This document shows positions 1 to 7,957 of a DNA stretch of 64,000 nucleotides, in pieces. Within the stretch, counting starts at the first letter, position 1. Each line of letters starts with the position of its first letter. The notes below the pieces were generated by a model. It made no database searches. It saw only the letters and a list, made by a program, of their open reading frames with translations, and was not told the DNA's origin. The position numbers were made by a program, and so were the translations under genes. Origin of the DNA: Acidaminobacter sp. JC074 (lineage in GTDB: Bacteria > Bacillota > Clostridia > Peptostreptococcales > Acidaminobacteraceae); assembly GCF_022496765.1 (NCBI RefSeq), contig NZ_VANV01000014.1, positions 1 through 64,000 of the forward strand, given 5' to 3'.

Positions 1-142
1 ACTCCACACCAGTAGCCGCCATCAGCTTCCTTCAGACCCCTTTGTCGCCAAAGACGCCCTTGCTTACAGCTTCTCTTCCCAAGCTTGGTAGGTGAGATAG
101 TCAACTTTTCAGACTATCAGCTCACGCACATGCCCAGCGCAC
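1..142 (-). mobile_element. Group II intron, 5' end (domain I), truncated by window edge
   Basis: Read on the minus strand, position 142 starts with GTGCGC, the GUGYG-type 5' end of group II introns. Domain I-like signatures follow, including GCAAGGGCGTC, GGCGACA and TCTGAAGGAAGC, matching in order what I recall of bacterial class C introns such as the Oceanobacillus iheyensis one. A dyad at about 93-123 (GTGAG-ATAGTC against GACTAT-CAG-CTCAC) fits a domain I helix. The start lies directly after the terminator of the upstream ABC operon, the usual class C target. The rest of the intron, and any reverse transcriptase/maturase gene, lies left of position 1. Class is inferred from memory, not from an alignment. 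Confidence 0.82.
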
Positions 143-170
143 CAAAAAAGAAAATCTCAATCGAGACTTT
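143..170 (-). terminator. Rho-independent terminator of the ABC exporter operon
   Basis: Minus strand: stem AAAGTCTC - GATT - GAGATTTT (8 pairs including one G-U, 151-170), followed by a T-rich run to 143. It is the insertion context of the intron that starts at 142. Confidence 0.85.
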
Positions 171-180
171 CTAATTTAGA

Positions 181-1908
181 TTATCCAACTTGGTATTGTG
201 TTTCTAACATACTTGAGAATATGCCATCTTTCAAGTTTGAAGGTAAGCCCATTTCCTCAATAGAACCATTTTTTATAACAACAACTTTATCAGCACCTGA
301 TACAGTTCGCATTCTATGGGCTATTATTAAGACAGTTTTATCTTTAATCAACTCACTCAATGCAGCTTGGATCTTGGTTTCGTTTTCTGCATCTAATGAA
401 GCTGTTGCCTCGTCAAGAAGAATGATTGGAGCATCTTTTAACATAGCTCTTGCTATAGAAATACGTTGTCTTTCTCCACCTGACAATCTAGCACCATTTT
501 CACCAATTAATGTGTCATAACCACTAGGTAGTTTTTTTATAAAGTCATCGCATCTTGCCAGTTTGGCAGCTTGTCTAACCTCCTCATCACTTGCATCCTT
601 ACGGCCTAATCTTATATTTTCCATCACACTAGAATTGAATAAGGTCACATCTTGGAAAACAATTGAATAGTAGCCTAACAATGTTTCTGGATCTATCTTT
701 GATATATCTTGACCGCCTAAGGTAATGCATCCAGAATCGATATCCCAAAATCTAGCAGACAGTTTGGCTACTGTAGATTTTCCACCACCCGAAGGGCCAA
801 CGAGTGCTGTCACTTGTCCCTGCTTCGCTGTAAAACTCACATCTTTAAGAGTTTGAACACCTTCTATATATGAGAAATCAACATTTTTAAACTCAATATC
901 AAAGAAATCTGGTTCAAATTCCGTTCTACCTTCTTGTCGTGGCATCGCTTCCATTTCTTTCATGCGTTTAATACGTACATTTAAGTATAAAAGCGCTGCT
1001 AAATTGTCCATAATTTCCATAATGGGGTTATAAATTCTTGCCGTTACAACTAGAAAGACAATGTAGGTAAACACATCTATACCACCTTGAGATAGCAAAT
1101 AACCACCTGTAATCATAACAGTTGGTAATCCTAATTTTAGGACTACATAAGCAAAATTGATCAAAGCACCCAAGACCAGCTCCGTCTTAATAAGATACCT
1201 CTCGTAACCAGTCAGTTCATCGTTTAACTTATTTGAAAAATCCCTTTCTCTGTTATAAGATCTGATTTCATGAACAGAATCCAGCATTTCCTGAACTGTA
1301 TCCGAGATACCACGTTTGATTTGATACACTTCAAGATGTGCTTTATTCTGAAGTTTCTTAGATGAAAAGAAAACTAAAAATGCAACTGGTACAACCCAGA
1401 ATACTGCAAGTGACATTTGCCAGTTATAGACAAACATCATAATAGCCATTAATAAAATTGAAATACCTGCAGCAAATATCTGTGGTACCACATGCGAAAA
1501 TAACTGCTCTATTTGCGTCGCATCTTCCATGATTGTAGCACTTAAATCAGCAATATCTTTTTTTCCAAAAAAGGCTAAGGGCAATTTTCTTAGTGTTTCA
1601 GCCAAGTTAATTCTTGATTTAGCACTTTCTTCATATATACGTGTATAGGTAGAATCATATTGAAAGTAGGCAATTACAAACATAATAACTAAAGACAGTA
1701 CTGAAAATCCGCCATAATAGCCCAGACTCGAAAGAGATGCCATCGAATCGCCAGACATAAGTTTTAAGCTTTGGTCTATAAACTGGAAACCAAACATAAC
1801 CGGCAACATAAAACTGATATTTAGTATGCTAGATAAGATAATCGCCTTAATAAGATTCCTTGCCCCTTCTTGAGACAAGGCAAACTTATTCTGAAGTAAC
1901 TTAGACAT
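181..1908 (-). CDS. ABC exporter half-transporter (TMD-NBD), second of a pair
   Basis: Fused ABC half-transporter of 575 residues: six membrane helices in about residues 15-310, nucleotide-binding domain from about 340. Walker A is GPSGGGKST, the signature LSGGERQRISIARA starts near residue 475, Walker B is IILLDEATASLD and the H-loop IIAHR. All catalytic motifs are intact. The start follows AAAGGAGA and overlaps the end of the upstream paralogue by 8 bp, so the two are translationally coupled and probably form a heterodimer. The substrate is not readable from sequence. The Fur-like dyad upstream of the operon suggests a role in metal, siderophore or heme handling, which is inference. Confidence 0.9.
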   Translation of the reverse strand: MSKLLQNKFALSQEGARNLIKAIILSSILNISFMLPVMFGFQFIDQSLKLMSGDSMASLSSLGYYGGFSVLSLVIMFVIAYFQYDSTYTRIYEESAKSRINLAETLRKLPLAFFGKKDIADLSATIMEDATQIEQLFSHVVPQIFAAGISILLMAIMMFVYNWQMSLAVFWVVPVAFLVFFSSKKLQNKAHLEVYQIKRGISDTVQEMLDSVHEIRSYNRERDFSNKLNDELTGYERYLIKTELVLGALINFAYVVLKLGLPTVMITGGYLLSQGGIDVFTYIVFLVVTARIYNPIMEIMDNLAALLYLNVRIKRMKEMEAMPRQEGRTEFEPDFFDIEFKNVDFSYIEGVQTLKDVSFTAKQGQVTALVGPSGGGKSTVAKLSARFWDIDSGCITLGGQDISKIDPETLLGYYSIVFQDVTLFNSSVMENIRLGRKDASDEEVRQAAKLARCDDFIKKLPSGYDTLIGENGARLSGGERQRISIARAMLKDAPIILLDEATASLDAENETKIQAALSELIKDKTVLIIAHRMRTVSGADKVVVIKNGSIEEMGLPSNLKDGIFSSMLETQYQVG

Positions 1909-3715
1909 TTAAATCTCCTTTCTCACTTTTCTCACTAGCATGATCACTTTCTAGTTTCCATGCAACAGAAGTCTGATATTCATCCCACATTTTCTTGTAT
2001 TGACCGGCTTTATCAATGAGTTCTTTATGACTTCCTGCTTCAATAATCTTCCCTTGATCGATAACAAGTATCTTATCTACATCAGTAACACTTGTTAAAC
2101 GATGAGCAATCATAAGAGTCGTTTTATCCTTACTCAGTTCTTTTAAAGCACGTTGAATCAAATGTTCATTTTCAGGATCTGCAAAAGCCGTTGCTTCATC
2201 TAAAAACACAATTGGAGAATCCTTTAAAATAGCCCTAGCTAGAGCAATTCTTTGTTGTTCACCTCCAGATAAGTAAGTCCCTTTAGAACCAATCACAGTT
2301 TCTAAACCATTCTCCAAAGCATCAATGATTTCTTTAGACTGAGATAGTTCTACAGCTCTTATTAGCTCCTCTTCCTTTACATCTTCCTTACCAAAAATAA
2401 TGTTATCTCTTAGACTACCATTTAAGAGTTTGGTACTTTGAAATACAAAAGAGATATGGTCCATTAAGTCTTCTTTACCAATATCCTTTACGTCTATCCC
2501 TCCGATTAGGACTTGTCCTCGATCAACATCAAAAAACCTCGCTCCTAGCCTTGCAAGAGTTGTTTTACCGCCGCCGGACGAACCGACTAGTGCGACGGTT
2601 TCACCTTCATTAACTTGGAAACTGATGCCATTAACTGCTGGTTCATCTGTACCTTTGTATGAGAAAACAACATCCTTAAACTCTATTGTCCGTTTCTTAA
2701 CAGGAACTTTCTGAGATGTGTAAACCATATCTGGATAGATAAACAAGTTATCAACTCGATTGATTGCCTGCTCTGCAATTCGTGTATTTTGTTGGAAATA
2801 CATAGACTTCATTAACAACATAGTGAAAATTGGAGAAATCAAGAGATAAAATATAAAATCCGATAAGACCAAAGCTATGTCACCACCGCTACCAATTAAG
2901 AATATACCCATAGGAATCAAGAAAAAGGCTGCTGACTGCATGATAATCGTATAGAAAGACATGGGTGAACGCCACAATAATGTATAAGCATGAACCATTT
3001 CTTTATATCTAATAATTGAATTGTAAAATCTCTTAAAAGAAAAGATAGACTGTCCAAAAGTCTTAACTACAGGAATACCTCTTACATACTCAACAGACTC
3101 GGCACTCATCTCTTCTAAAGAATCAAAGTATCTGTTCTGAAACTCCTTGCCCTTTGTCGAAGTCATAAATTTCATTGTTATAAATCCTAAGATTATTGGT
3201 ACCAACGACGCCAACCCCATTTTCCATTCTACTGTAAATATTAGGATCAATAGGATAATTGGTGATATCATTGTGGCCGCCATATCTGGAAGCTGATGAG
3301 CAAGAAAAGTATGTGTTGTACCAGCACCATCATTGATAATTTTTCTCAGTTTACCACTTGAATGTGTATCAAAAAAACCTAAGGGCATTGATAAAACCTT
3401 TTTCATACTTACCTTCTGTAAGCCTACTTCAACTCTAAAAGCGGCCAAGTGTGAGCACATAAGTGCTAGAAAATAAACTACAACACCCGCTATAGCAGCT
3501 ATGAATGCCAACCAAGCAAAATTAGATACATTCGCTACCCCACCACTTGGATTTGTTAATATTTCTCTGATAATATACCATATTAAAACAAATGGTATCA
3601 TGTTGAGTATTGCCGACACTGCTGACAAAAATAGTGCTAATGGCAATAAACTCTTCTTACTTCCCATGTAGGGTTTAAACCTACTTAGGAGTGATTGTTT
3701 CTTACTTTGTTCCAT
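1901..3715 (-). CDS. ABC exporter half-transporter (TMD-NBD), first of a pair
   Basis: Fused ABC half-transporter of 604 residues with six N-terminal membrane helices and a C-terminal ATPase domain. Walker A is GSSGGGKTT, the signature LSGGEQQRIALARA starts near residue 482, and the H-loop is IAHRL. The segment after Walker B reads FLDEATAFADPENE, so the usual 'SLD' D-loop is changed to 'FAD', an asymmetry often seen in heterodimeric exporters. A charged C-terminal tail of about 35 residues is specific to this subunit. GGAGGT precedes the ATG. It is the first gene of the two-gene operon, about 60 bp downstream of a perfect Fur-like dyad. The substrate is unknown. Confidence 0.9.
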   Translation of the reverse strand: MEQSKKQSLLSRFKPYMGSKKSLLPLALFLSAVSAILNMIPFVLIWYIIREILTNPSGGVANVSNFAWLAFIAAIAGVVVYFLALMCSHLAAFRVEVGLQKVSMKKVLSMPLGFFDTHSSGKLRKIINDGAGTTHTFLAHQLPDMAATMISPIILLILIFTVEWKMGLASLVPIILGFITMKFMTSTKGKEFQNRYFDSLEEMSAESVEYVRGIPVVKTFGQSIFSFKRFYNSIIRYKEMVHAYTLLWRSPMSFYTIIMQSAAFFLIPMGIFLIGSGGDIALVLSDFIFYLLISPIFTMLLMKSMYFQQNTRIAEQAINRVDNLFIYPDMVYTSQKVPVKKRTIEFKDVVFSYKGTDEPAVNGISFQVNEGETVALVGSSGGGKTTLARLGARFFDVDRGQVLIGGIDVKDIGKEDLMDHISFVFQSTKLLNGSLRDNIIFGKEDVKEEELIRAVELSQSKEIIDALENGLETVIGSKGTYLSGGEQQRIALARAILKDSPIVFLDEATAFADPENEHLIQRALKELSKDKTTLMIAHRLTSVTDVDKILVIDQGKIIEAGSHKELIDKAGQYKKMWDEYQTSVAWKLESDHASEKSEKGDLNV

Positions 3716-3774
3716 TAATTACACCTCCATTTACTAAATCCCATTTAGATTCAAGATAGAAGTCATATCTATCA

Positions 3775-3793
3775 AATGAGAATCCTTCTCATT
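3775..3793. promoter_or_regulatory. Fur-box-like dyad upstream of ABC exporter operon
   Basis: AATGAGAA-TCC-TTCTCATT is a perfect 8-3-8 inverted repeat. Its core TGAGAATCCTTCTCA (3777-3791) matches the 7-1-7 Fur pattern TGATAAT-N-ATTATCA with few changes. It sits 60 bp upstream of the first ABC start codon. Confidence 0.75.
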
Positions 3794-3851
3794 CATCATA
3801 ACTCTAGTTTAATTGAAATTCAATATCAATTAGAAATTAAGTCAATAAAAA

Positions 3852-3884
3852 AGACACTGGGTTTAATCCAATAAACCAATGTCT
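3852..3884. terminator. Imperfect hairpin with T-runs on both sides
   Basis: AGACA/TGTCT, TGG/CCA and TTT/AAA pair with one mismatch and one bulge, flanked by A/T runs on both strands. It may be a back-up terminator behind the ferredoxin gene or a leader structure of the ABC operon. Confidence 0.5.
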
Positions 3885-3914
3885 AAAAAAATCTCTTATT
3901 ATACACACTACAAA

Positions 3915-3942
3915 AAATCTCATTGATTACTCAATGAGATTT
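3915..3942 (-). terminator. Terminator of the ferredoxin gene
   Basis: Perfect 12-bp stem AAATCTCATTGA against TCAATGAGATTT with a four-base loop. It begins 8 bp after the ferredoxin stop codon, and a T-run follows on the minus strand. Confidence 0.85.
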
Positions 3943-3949
3943 CGTCTAA

Positions 3950-4120
3950 TTAACCTTGAACAATAGCGTCAACTGGGCAAGCACCAGTACAAGCACCGCA
4001 ATCTACACAAGTATCAGCATCGATAACGTATGCAGCATCACCAGCAGAAATACAGCTAACTGGACATTCACCTTCACAAGCACCACATGAAATACATGCA
4101 TCTGTAATTTTATAAGCCAT
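3950..4120 (-). CDS. 2[4Fe-4S] ferredoxin (56 aa)
   Basis: Short gene read directly from the minus strand. The product begins MAYKITDACISCGACEGECP and contains a second cluster motif CVDCGACTGACP. The two CxxCxxCxxxCP motifs are the signature of clostridial 2[4Fe-4S] ferredoxins, low-potential electron carriers of about 55-60 residues serving pyruvate:ferredoxin oxidoreductase and hydrogenase. Eight cluster cysteines are present, plus one in VSC. AGGAGG lies upstream of the ATG at 4120. It is monocistronic: its own terminator follows, and a Fur-like dyad lies about 110 bp upstream. Its iron demand would make Fur or iron-responsive control sensible, though the spacing leaves this open. Confidence 0.95.
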   Translation of the reverse strand: MAYKITDACISCGACEGECPVSCISAGDAAYVIDADTCVDCGACTGACPVDAIVQG

Positions 4121-4229
4121 AATGACCTCCTTTTATATTTTCTTTACTTAACTGTCTTGATTATATGAAATCATTTGACGCCATGCAACAAAAATACAAA
4201 AGAAAATTCAAAAACAAGTTAAAATCAAG

Positions 4230-4244
4230 TGAGAATCATTATTT
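4230..4244. promoter_or_regulatory. Fur-box-like site between ferredoxin and diguanylate cyclase genes
   Basis: TGAGAATCATTATTT matches TGATAATNATTATCA at most positions, with a degraded right end. It lies about 110 bp upstream of the ferredoxin start. The rest of 4121-4395 shows no gene, only a weak hairpin near 4340-4358. Confidence 0.55.
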
Positions 4245-4395
4245 GTGTTAACCACTGCTAAGACTCAGTATTTTACTGGGATTTGAAAGATTTATTTAAA
4301 GCACAGCCTAGTGATTATCAAGTCAAATAGTAACTCTTTTAGGTAAAGGAAAACACCTAACCCCAATTTAAGGAGTCAATGACCCAAGTAAATCT

Positions 4396-5475
4396 TTAAG
4401 TGGAAAACATACTAGAAACAACCTTGTTCTTCCCATTATTCTTTGCAACATATAGGAGTTCATCAACTGCTTTAACAAAAGAATGTACTTTCTTCTCTTC
4501 TATCGTTTCCACATAACTAAGACCTGTACTTATAGTAATTCTCAAAGATTTATTATCAACAAGGAAAACTTCCTCTTCCACATTTTTTCGAAGTCTTTCA
4601 CAAAGTTTTTCAGCATCTTCTAAAGATAACTCTGAAAAAAGTATGACAAATTCTTCTCCACCATATCGAGCAATAAAATCTTCTTTTCTTACGCTTCTTC
4701 TCATTAGCTCCGATAATTTAATAAGAATTTCATCTCCCGCTAAATGACCATAAGAATCGTTAACTTGTTTAAAATTATCTATATCTATCAATGCCATACA
4801 GATAGATTCACGGTTTTCATTATCGTTACGATTCATTTCACAAATGGTTAAATAAAAAGATTTGTGATTGTATAATCCGGTTAAGTAATCTGTACTTGCT
4901 AATTGCCCAAGTTTCTCATTCGTCTCCTCTAACTCGCCTAAATAAAAATCATTTTCCTCTTGTAATCTGAATAATTCTTTAAAAACAATGCCTATAATCC
5001 AATCAATGAAAAAAAGTAACACAATATCACTCATAATCGACATTAAATTCATAGTAGTCGATCCAGTATGTGTGTCAATAAAGGCTACAGTCAGACAACC
5101 CATAAACAATGAAACATAGGGCTTTTTATTTTGCATTCTTATAGATTGTATCAGAACATATATGATTACTAAATTGTTCAACTTCATACTTGATTCAATT
5201 GAGATAACAACATATGCAAACAAGAATAATCCATCTATAAAACCAACAAGCATTTTGTGATTAACATCATGTAAGATCAACTGATTATCTGATGAATGTA
5301 GTAGGATATGATAGAACCTATATGCGATTACAAGCACATAGGCAACACTCAGAACCTTCATTGCTAAATCATCATTTGATCCAAACAATGGGAATCCAAT
5401 ATTAAGTAGAATTAGCATTATGATTATCTGAAAACCAAAATATATCTCTTCAACAAAGTATGTATTTTTTTTCAT
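4396..5475 (-). CDS. Membrane diguanylate cyclase (GGDEF)
   Basis: Protein of 359 residues. About six hydrophobic helices in residues 10-165 form a membrane sensor region, followed by a short coiled coil (about 170-195) and a GGDEF domain. The active-site loop is GGEEF at 272-276, and the c-di-GMP product-inhibition I-site RxxD is present as RKED (263-266). It should therefore make c-di-GMP from two GTP and be feedback inhibited. It is a single-gene unit with a near-perfect Fur box only 26 bp upstream of the start, so iron control of c-di-GMP synthesis is the obvious inference. The ligand of the membrane part is unknown. Confidence 0.9.
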   Translation of the reverse strand: MKKNTYFVEEIYFGFQIIIMLILLNIGFPLFGSNDDLAMKVLSVAYVLVIAYRFYHILLHSSDNQLILHDVNHKMLVGFIDGLFLFAYVVISIESSMKLNNLVIIYVLIQSIRMQNKKPYVSLFMGCLTVAFIDTHTGSTTMNLMSIMSDIVLLFFIDWIIGIVFKELFRLQEENDFYLGELEETNEKLGQLASTDYLTGLYNHKSFYLTICEMNRNDNENRESICMALIDIDNFKQVNDSYGHLAGDEILIKLSELMRRSVRKEDFIARYGGEEFVILFSELSLEDAEKLCERLRKNVEEEVFLVDNKSLRITISTGLSYVETIEEKKVHSFVKAVDELLYVAKNNGKNKVVSSMFST

Positions 5476-5500
5476 TTTACTTAACCTTCACTTTTCTAAA

Positions 5501-5515
5501 TGAGAATCATTTTCA
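5501..5515. promoter_or_regulatory. Fur box upstream of the diguanylate cyclase
   Basis: TGAGAATCATTTTCA (7-1-7) differs from TGATAATNATTATCA at only two positions. It lies 26 bp before the cyclase start codon. Confidence 0.75.
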
Positions 5516-5590
5516 CTTAGAATATCATATCAAGTTTTTCTGATAATTTCAAGATTAGATTAAATAATTACTCCATAAATGGACAAAAAA

Positions 5591-5618
5591 AAGAATCAAT
5601 AAGTCAATATTGATTCTT
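5591..5618 (-). terminator. Terminator of the ferric-reductase-like gene
   Basis: AAGAATCAATA against TATTGATTCTT pairs almost perfectly. A run of eight T follows on the minus strand, just after the stop at 5627. Confidence 0.85.
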
Positions 5619-5626
5619 TCAAACAA

Positions 5627-6346
5627 CTATGAAGCTCTTGCTAATTCACTTTTTTCACTCATGGTTTCTTTTTTAAGCCTAAGTAAGGCGTATAAACCAT
5701 ATATAAGAGTATACATGAATGCACGCTCATAACTTTCATGACGAATACTCAAGGTCATATAATGAACAAAGCAATTAAAATAGAATAAGTAAGACCATTT
5801 ATGTAACTTTCTCCATTTAGGCAATGTCATCTTCACCTTAACCACATTAATAGATGTGATCCCTAGAACAACTAATAAAAGGCTATTCATTAAACCAGTC
5901 CAAGTCATCAATTGAGTAAATAGTGTTATCTCACCACTCATTAACTGACCTATACCATAAGGTGCAGAAAATATAGTGTACAAGAGTGTATGTGGTAAAT
6001 ATAGTATAACCCCAAGAATAGACAACTCCGTTCGAATGCTCATCATTTTTTTCTTCCAATTATGATCTTTGGACAAAACCCCTGCGTACATTACATACAT
6101 AAACATCGTCGCTGGAAGATAACCACTTACTACCCCACGTATAGTCCTCACCCACCAAGATGTAAAGTCAACTTCAATAATCTGAAGAAAAACAATCACA
6201 GAAATGACGATGCTAACCAAAGAGATTAAACTTCCACCTAAGTACCACCTTTTTGAGTTGCTCCTTAGAGATTCTCCAAATTTAAATACAATTAATCCTG
6301 AGATTATCATGGAAATAATTAACTCGATTGTGCCTTCTAATACCAT
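5627..6346 (-). CDS. Ferric-reductase-like heme membrane protein (YedZ/MsrQ type)
   Basis: Polytopic protein of 239 residues with six to seven predicted helices. The segment RTELSILGVILYLPH and the later WRKLHKWSYLFYFNCFVHYM resemble the paired helices of the ferric reductase-like transmembrane domain. There, histidines (in LPH, KLH and FVH) would hold b-type heme. There is no FAD/NADPH domain, as in MsrQ-type heme subunits. I chose the ATG at 6346, preceded by AAAGGAGG. An in-frame ATG at 6376 lies inside the Fur box and has no binding site. A Fur box 15 bp upstream of the start implies expression under iron starvation, fitting an iron-reduction role. Confidence 0.72.
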   Translation of the reverse strand: MVLEGTIELIISMIISGLIVFKFGESLRSNSKRWYLGGSLISLVSIVISVIVFLQIIEVDFTSWWVRTIRGVVSGYLPATMFMYVMYAGVLSKDHNWKKKMMSIRTELSILGVILYLPHTLLYTIFSAPYGIGQLMSGEITLFTQLMTWTGLMNSLLLVVLGITSINVVKVKMTLPKWRKLHKWSYLFYFNCFVHYMTLSIRHESYERAFMYTLIYGLYALLRLKKETMSEKSELARAS

Positions 6347-6360
6347 ATGCCCTCCTTTAA

Positions 6361-6375
6361 TGATAATTATTCTCA
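6361..6375. promoter_or_regulatory. Fur box upstream of the ferric-reductase-like gene
   Basis: TGATAATTATTCTCA is a near-perfect 7-1-7 Fur box. It lies between the promoter region and the ribosome binding site. Confidence 0.78.
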
Positions 6376-6476
6376 CTACCGAATCAGTTTAGCAACATTT
6401 GATCAGTAATTCAAGAAAACTGCATTAAAATAGTAAAGTATCAGACAATATTATAGAAACTAACTTTTATCCACAG

Positions 6477-7850
6477 TTAAGCCGATCTATTTAAGTCAAC
6501 TTCTTCTAACTCACGAAGTGCTTTAAACTCTTTTCTCACAAGATATACACTCCAAAGTACAATAATAAAATCAATAGCAAAAGCACCAATATAAACAAAA
6601 TCCACACCAAAGAATCTTGGTAATATCAACATTAATGGAACATAGAAAACCAATTGTCTAGCTATACCAATCATAGAAGCAATCTTCCCCTTATCAATTG
6701 CAGGAAAGAAGGTCATCCCCATAAATATGACTGGCAGTATAGGTAGCAAGGCCATAAAAATTCTAAAATTGAATAAATCCTGAGCAGCCAAGACCTTATC
6801 AGGCATCATAAGATTTAGAGGCAATTGTGGCCCAATCATCATCAATAACCAAAATGGTAACATAACCAAAGTTGCTGCTACAGCGAATACCTTAAAACCT
6901 TTGATAACACGTTCATAATTTTTGGCACCATAATTAATCCCTACGACTGGCTGTAGAGCTCGCATTAAACCAAAAATTGGTGTTAACATAAATGTAAAAA
7001 TCCTAAAGGCTACTCCATAAAAAGCAAGATCACTGTTGCTGCCATAATTACTGATTGCATTTAATACCACTACAGCTTGCAACAAACTCATTACAGACAT
7101 TATTAGAGATGGTACCCCCATTGAGATAATACGTTTCATAATTGCCTTGTCTCTTCTAATAGAAAATGGCTTGGCTTCAAAACTTGCCCCCTCTCTCTTG
7201 AAGTAAACAAGTGAGGTCAGTGTATAAATAATCATACCAATATTGGTACCCCAGGCTGCACCTTCTACACCCCACTTGAAAATCACAATAAATATGTAAT
7301 TAAATACTATATTCACACCTAGACCAATCCCCATCATAAGAGCTGCTGTTTTCATCTTTCCTTCAGCTCTTACTATCATGTTCCCAGCTAGACCTGCGAT
7401 CCAAAATAAGGCTCCATAAACGGTTACTCTAAAATATGCAGCTCCAAAATCTAATGTAAGACCACTCCCCCCCATAAATTGAATTAGCTGATTTGTAAAA
7501 ATCAATCCCAACATCATGAAGACTAGGGAAATCACTATACTTAAGTAATTGACGTTTCCAAGCAGTTTTTTCTGTGTATCTGTGTCATTTTTCCCAATAG
7601 CAATACTTAAAGCCGATCCTGCACCAACACCAATTAAGGAACCTAATCCCAAGCTCAACTGTGTTAGTGGGTATGCAAGTGATACACCTGCAAGTGCATC
7701 TTCACCAACAAATCTTCCTACAAAAAAAGCATCAAATACTGTGTTTAACCCATAAAGAACCATGGCCAATATTGCTGGCCAAGACAGCTTAAAAGTTACC
7801 TGCCAAAGATTGTCATTTAAAATGAGATGTTTCTGTTTTAACTTCTCCAT
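6477..7850 (-). CDS. MATE family efflux transporter
   Basis: Multidrug and toxin extrusion protein of 457 residues, the usual MATE length, with twelve predicted membrane helices in two homologous halves. The N-terminal half reads LSWPAILAMVLYGLNTVFDAFFVG, typical of the NorM/MepA branch, which exports organic cations using a Na+ or H+ gradient. AGGAGG at 7853-7859 supports the ATG at 7850. The upstream region carries a perfect dyad (TetR-type operator) and a Fur-like dyad, and the tetR gene lies just upstream in the same direction. Drug-responsive repression with an iron input is inferred. Confidence 0.92.
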   Translation of the reverse strand: MEKLKQKHLILNDNLWQVTFKLSWPAILAMVLYGLNTVFDAFFVGRFVGEDALAGVSLAYPLTQLSLGLGSLIGVGAGSALSIAIGKNDTDTQKKLLGNVNYLSIVISLVFMMLGLIFTNQLIQFMGGSGLTLDFGAAYFRVTVYGALFWIAGLAGNMIVRAEGKMKTAALMMGIGLGVNIVFNYIFIVIFKWGVEGAAWGTNIGMIIYTLTSLVYFKREGASFEAKPFSIRRDKAIMKRIISMGVPSLIMSVMSLLQAVVVLNAISNYGSNSDLAFYGVAFRIFTFMLTPIFGLMRALQPVVGINYGAKNYERVIKGFKVFAVAATLVMLPFWLLMMIGPQLPLNLMMPDKVLAAQDLFNFRIFMALLPILPVIFMGMTFFPAIDKGKIASMIGIARQLVFYVPLMLILPRFFGVDFVYIGAFAIDFIIVLWSVYLVRKEFKALRELEEVDLNRSA

Positions 7851-7861
7851 AAAACCTCCTT

Positions 7862-7879
7862 ACCGACGAATGCGTCGGT
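7862..7879. promoter_or_regulatory. TetR-type operator in the MATE leader
   Basis: ACCGACG-AATG-CGTCGGT is a perfect 7-4-7 inverted repeat, immediately upstream of the MATE ribosome binding site and downstream of the tetR gene. It is GC-rich in an AT-rich spacer. TetR binding is inferred from neighbourhood. Confidence 0.7.
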
Positions 7880-7909
7880 TAAAACTAAATAAAATGGTTC
7901 CCTTCCAAT

Positions 7910-7924
7910 TGAAAACCGTTATCA
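7910..7924. promoter_or_regulatory. Fur-like dyad upstream of the MATE gene
   Basis: TGAAAAC-C-GTTATCA matches the 7-1-7 Fur pattern at 11 of 14 defined positions. Confidence 0.5.
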
Positions 7925-7957
7925 TTAACAGTCTATCACTAATATGATTTCTGTCAA

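Noticed and set aside
221-520. 99-codon open frame on the plus strand
   Set aside because: It is the antisense shadow of the ABC exporter ATPase domain and has no ribosome binding site.
4374-4397. Tiny frame (ATG ACC CAA ... TAA, 6 codons) after AAGGAG on the plus strand
   Set aside because: A good binding-site match, but the peptide is six residues and nothing follows it; no evidence that it is translated or regulatory.
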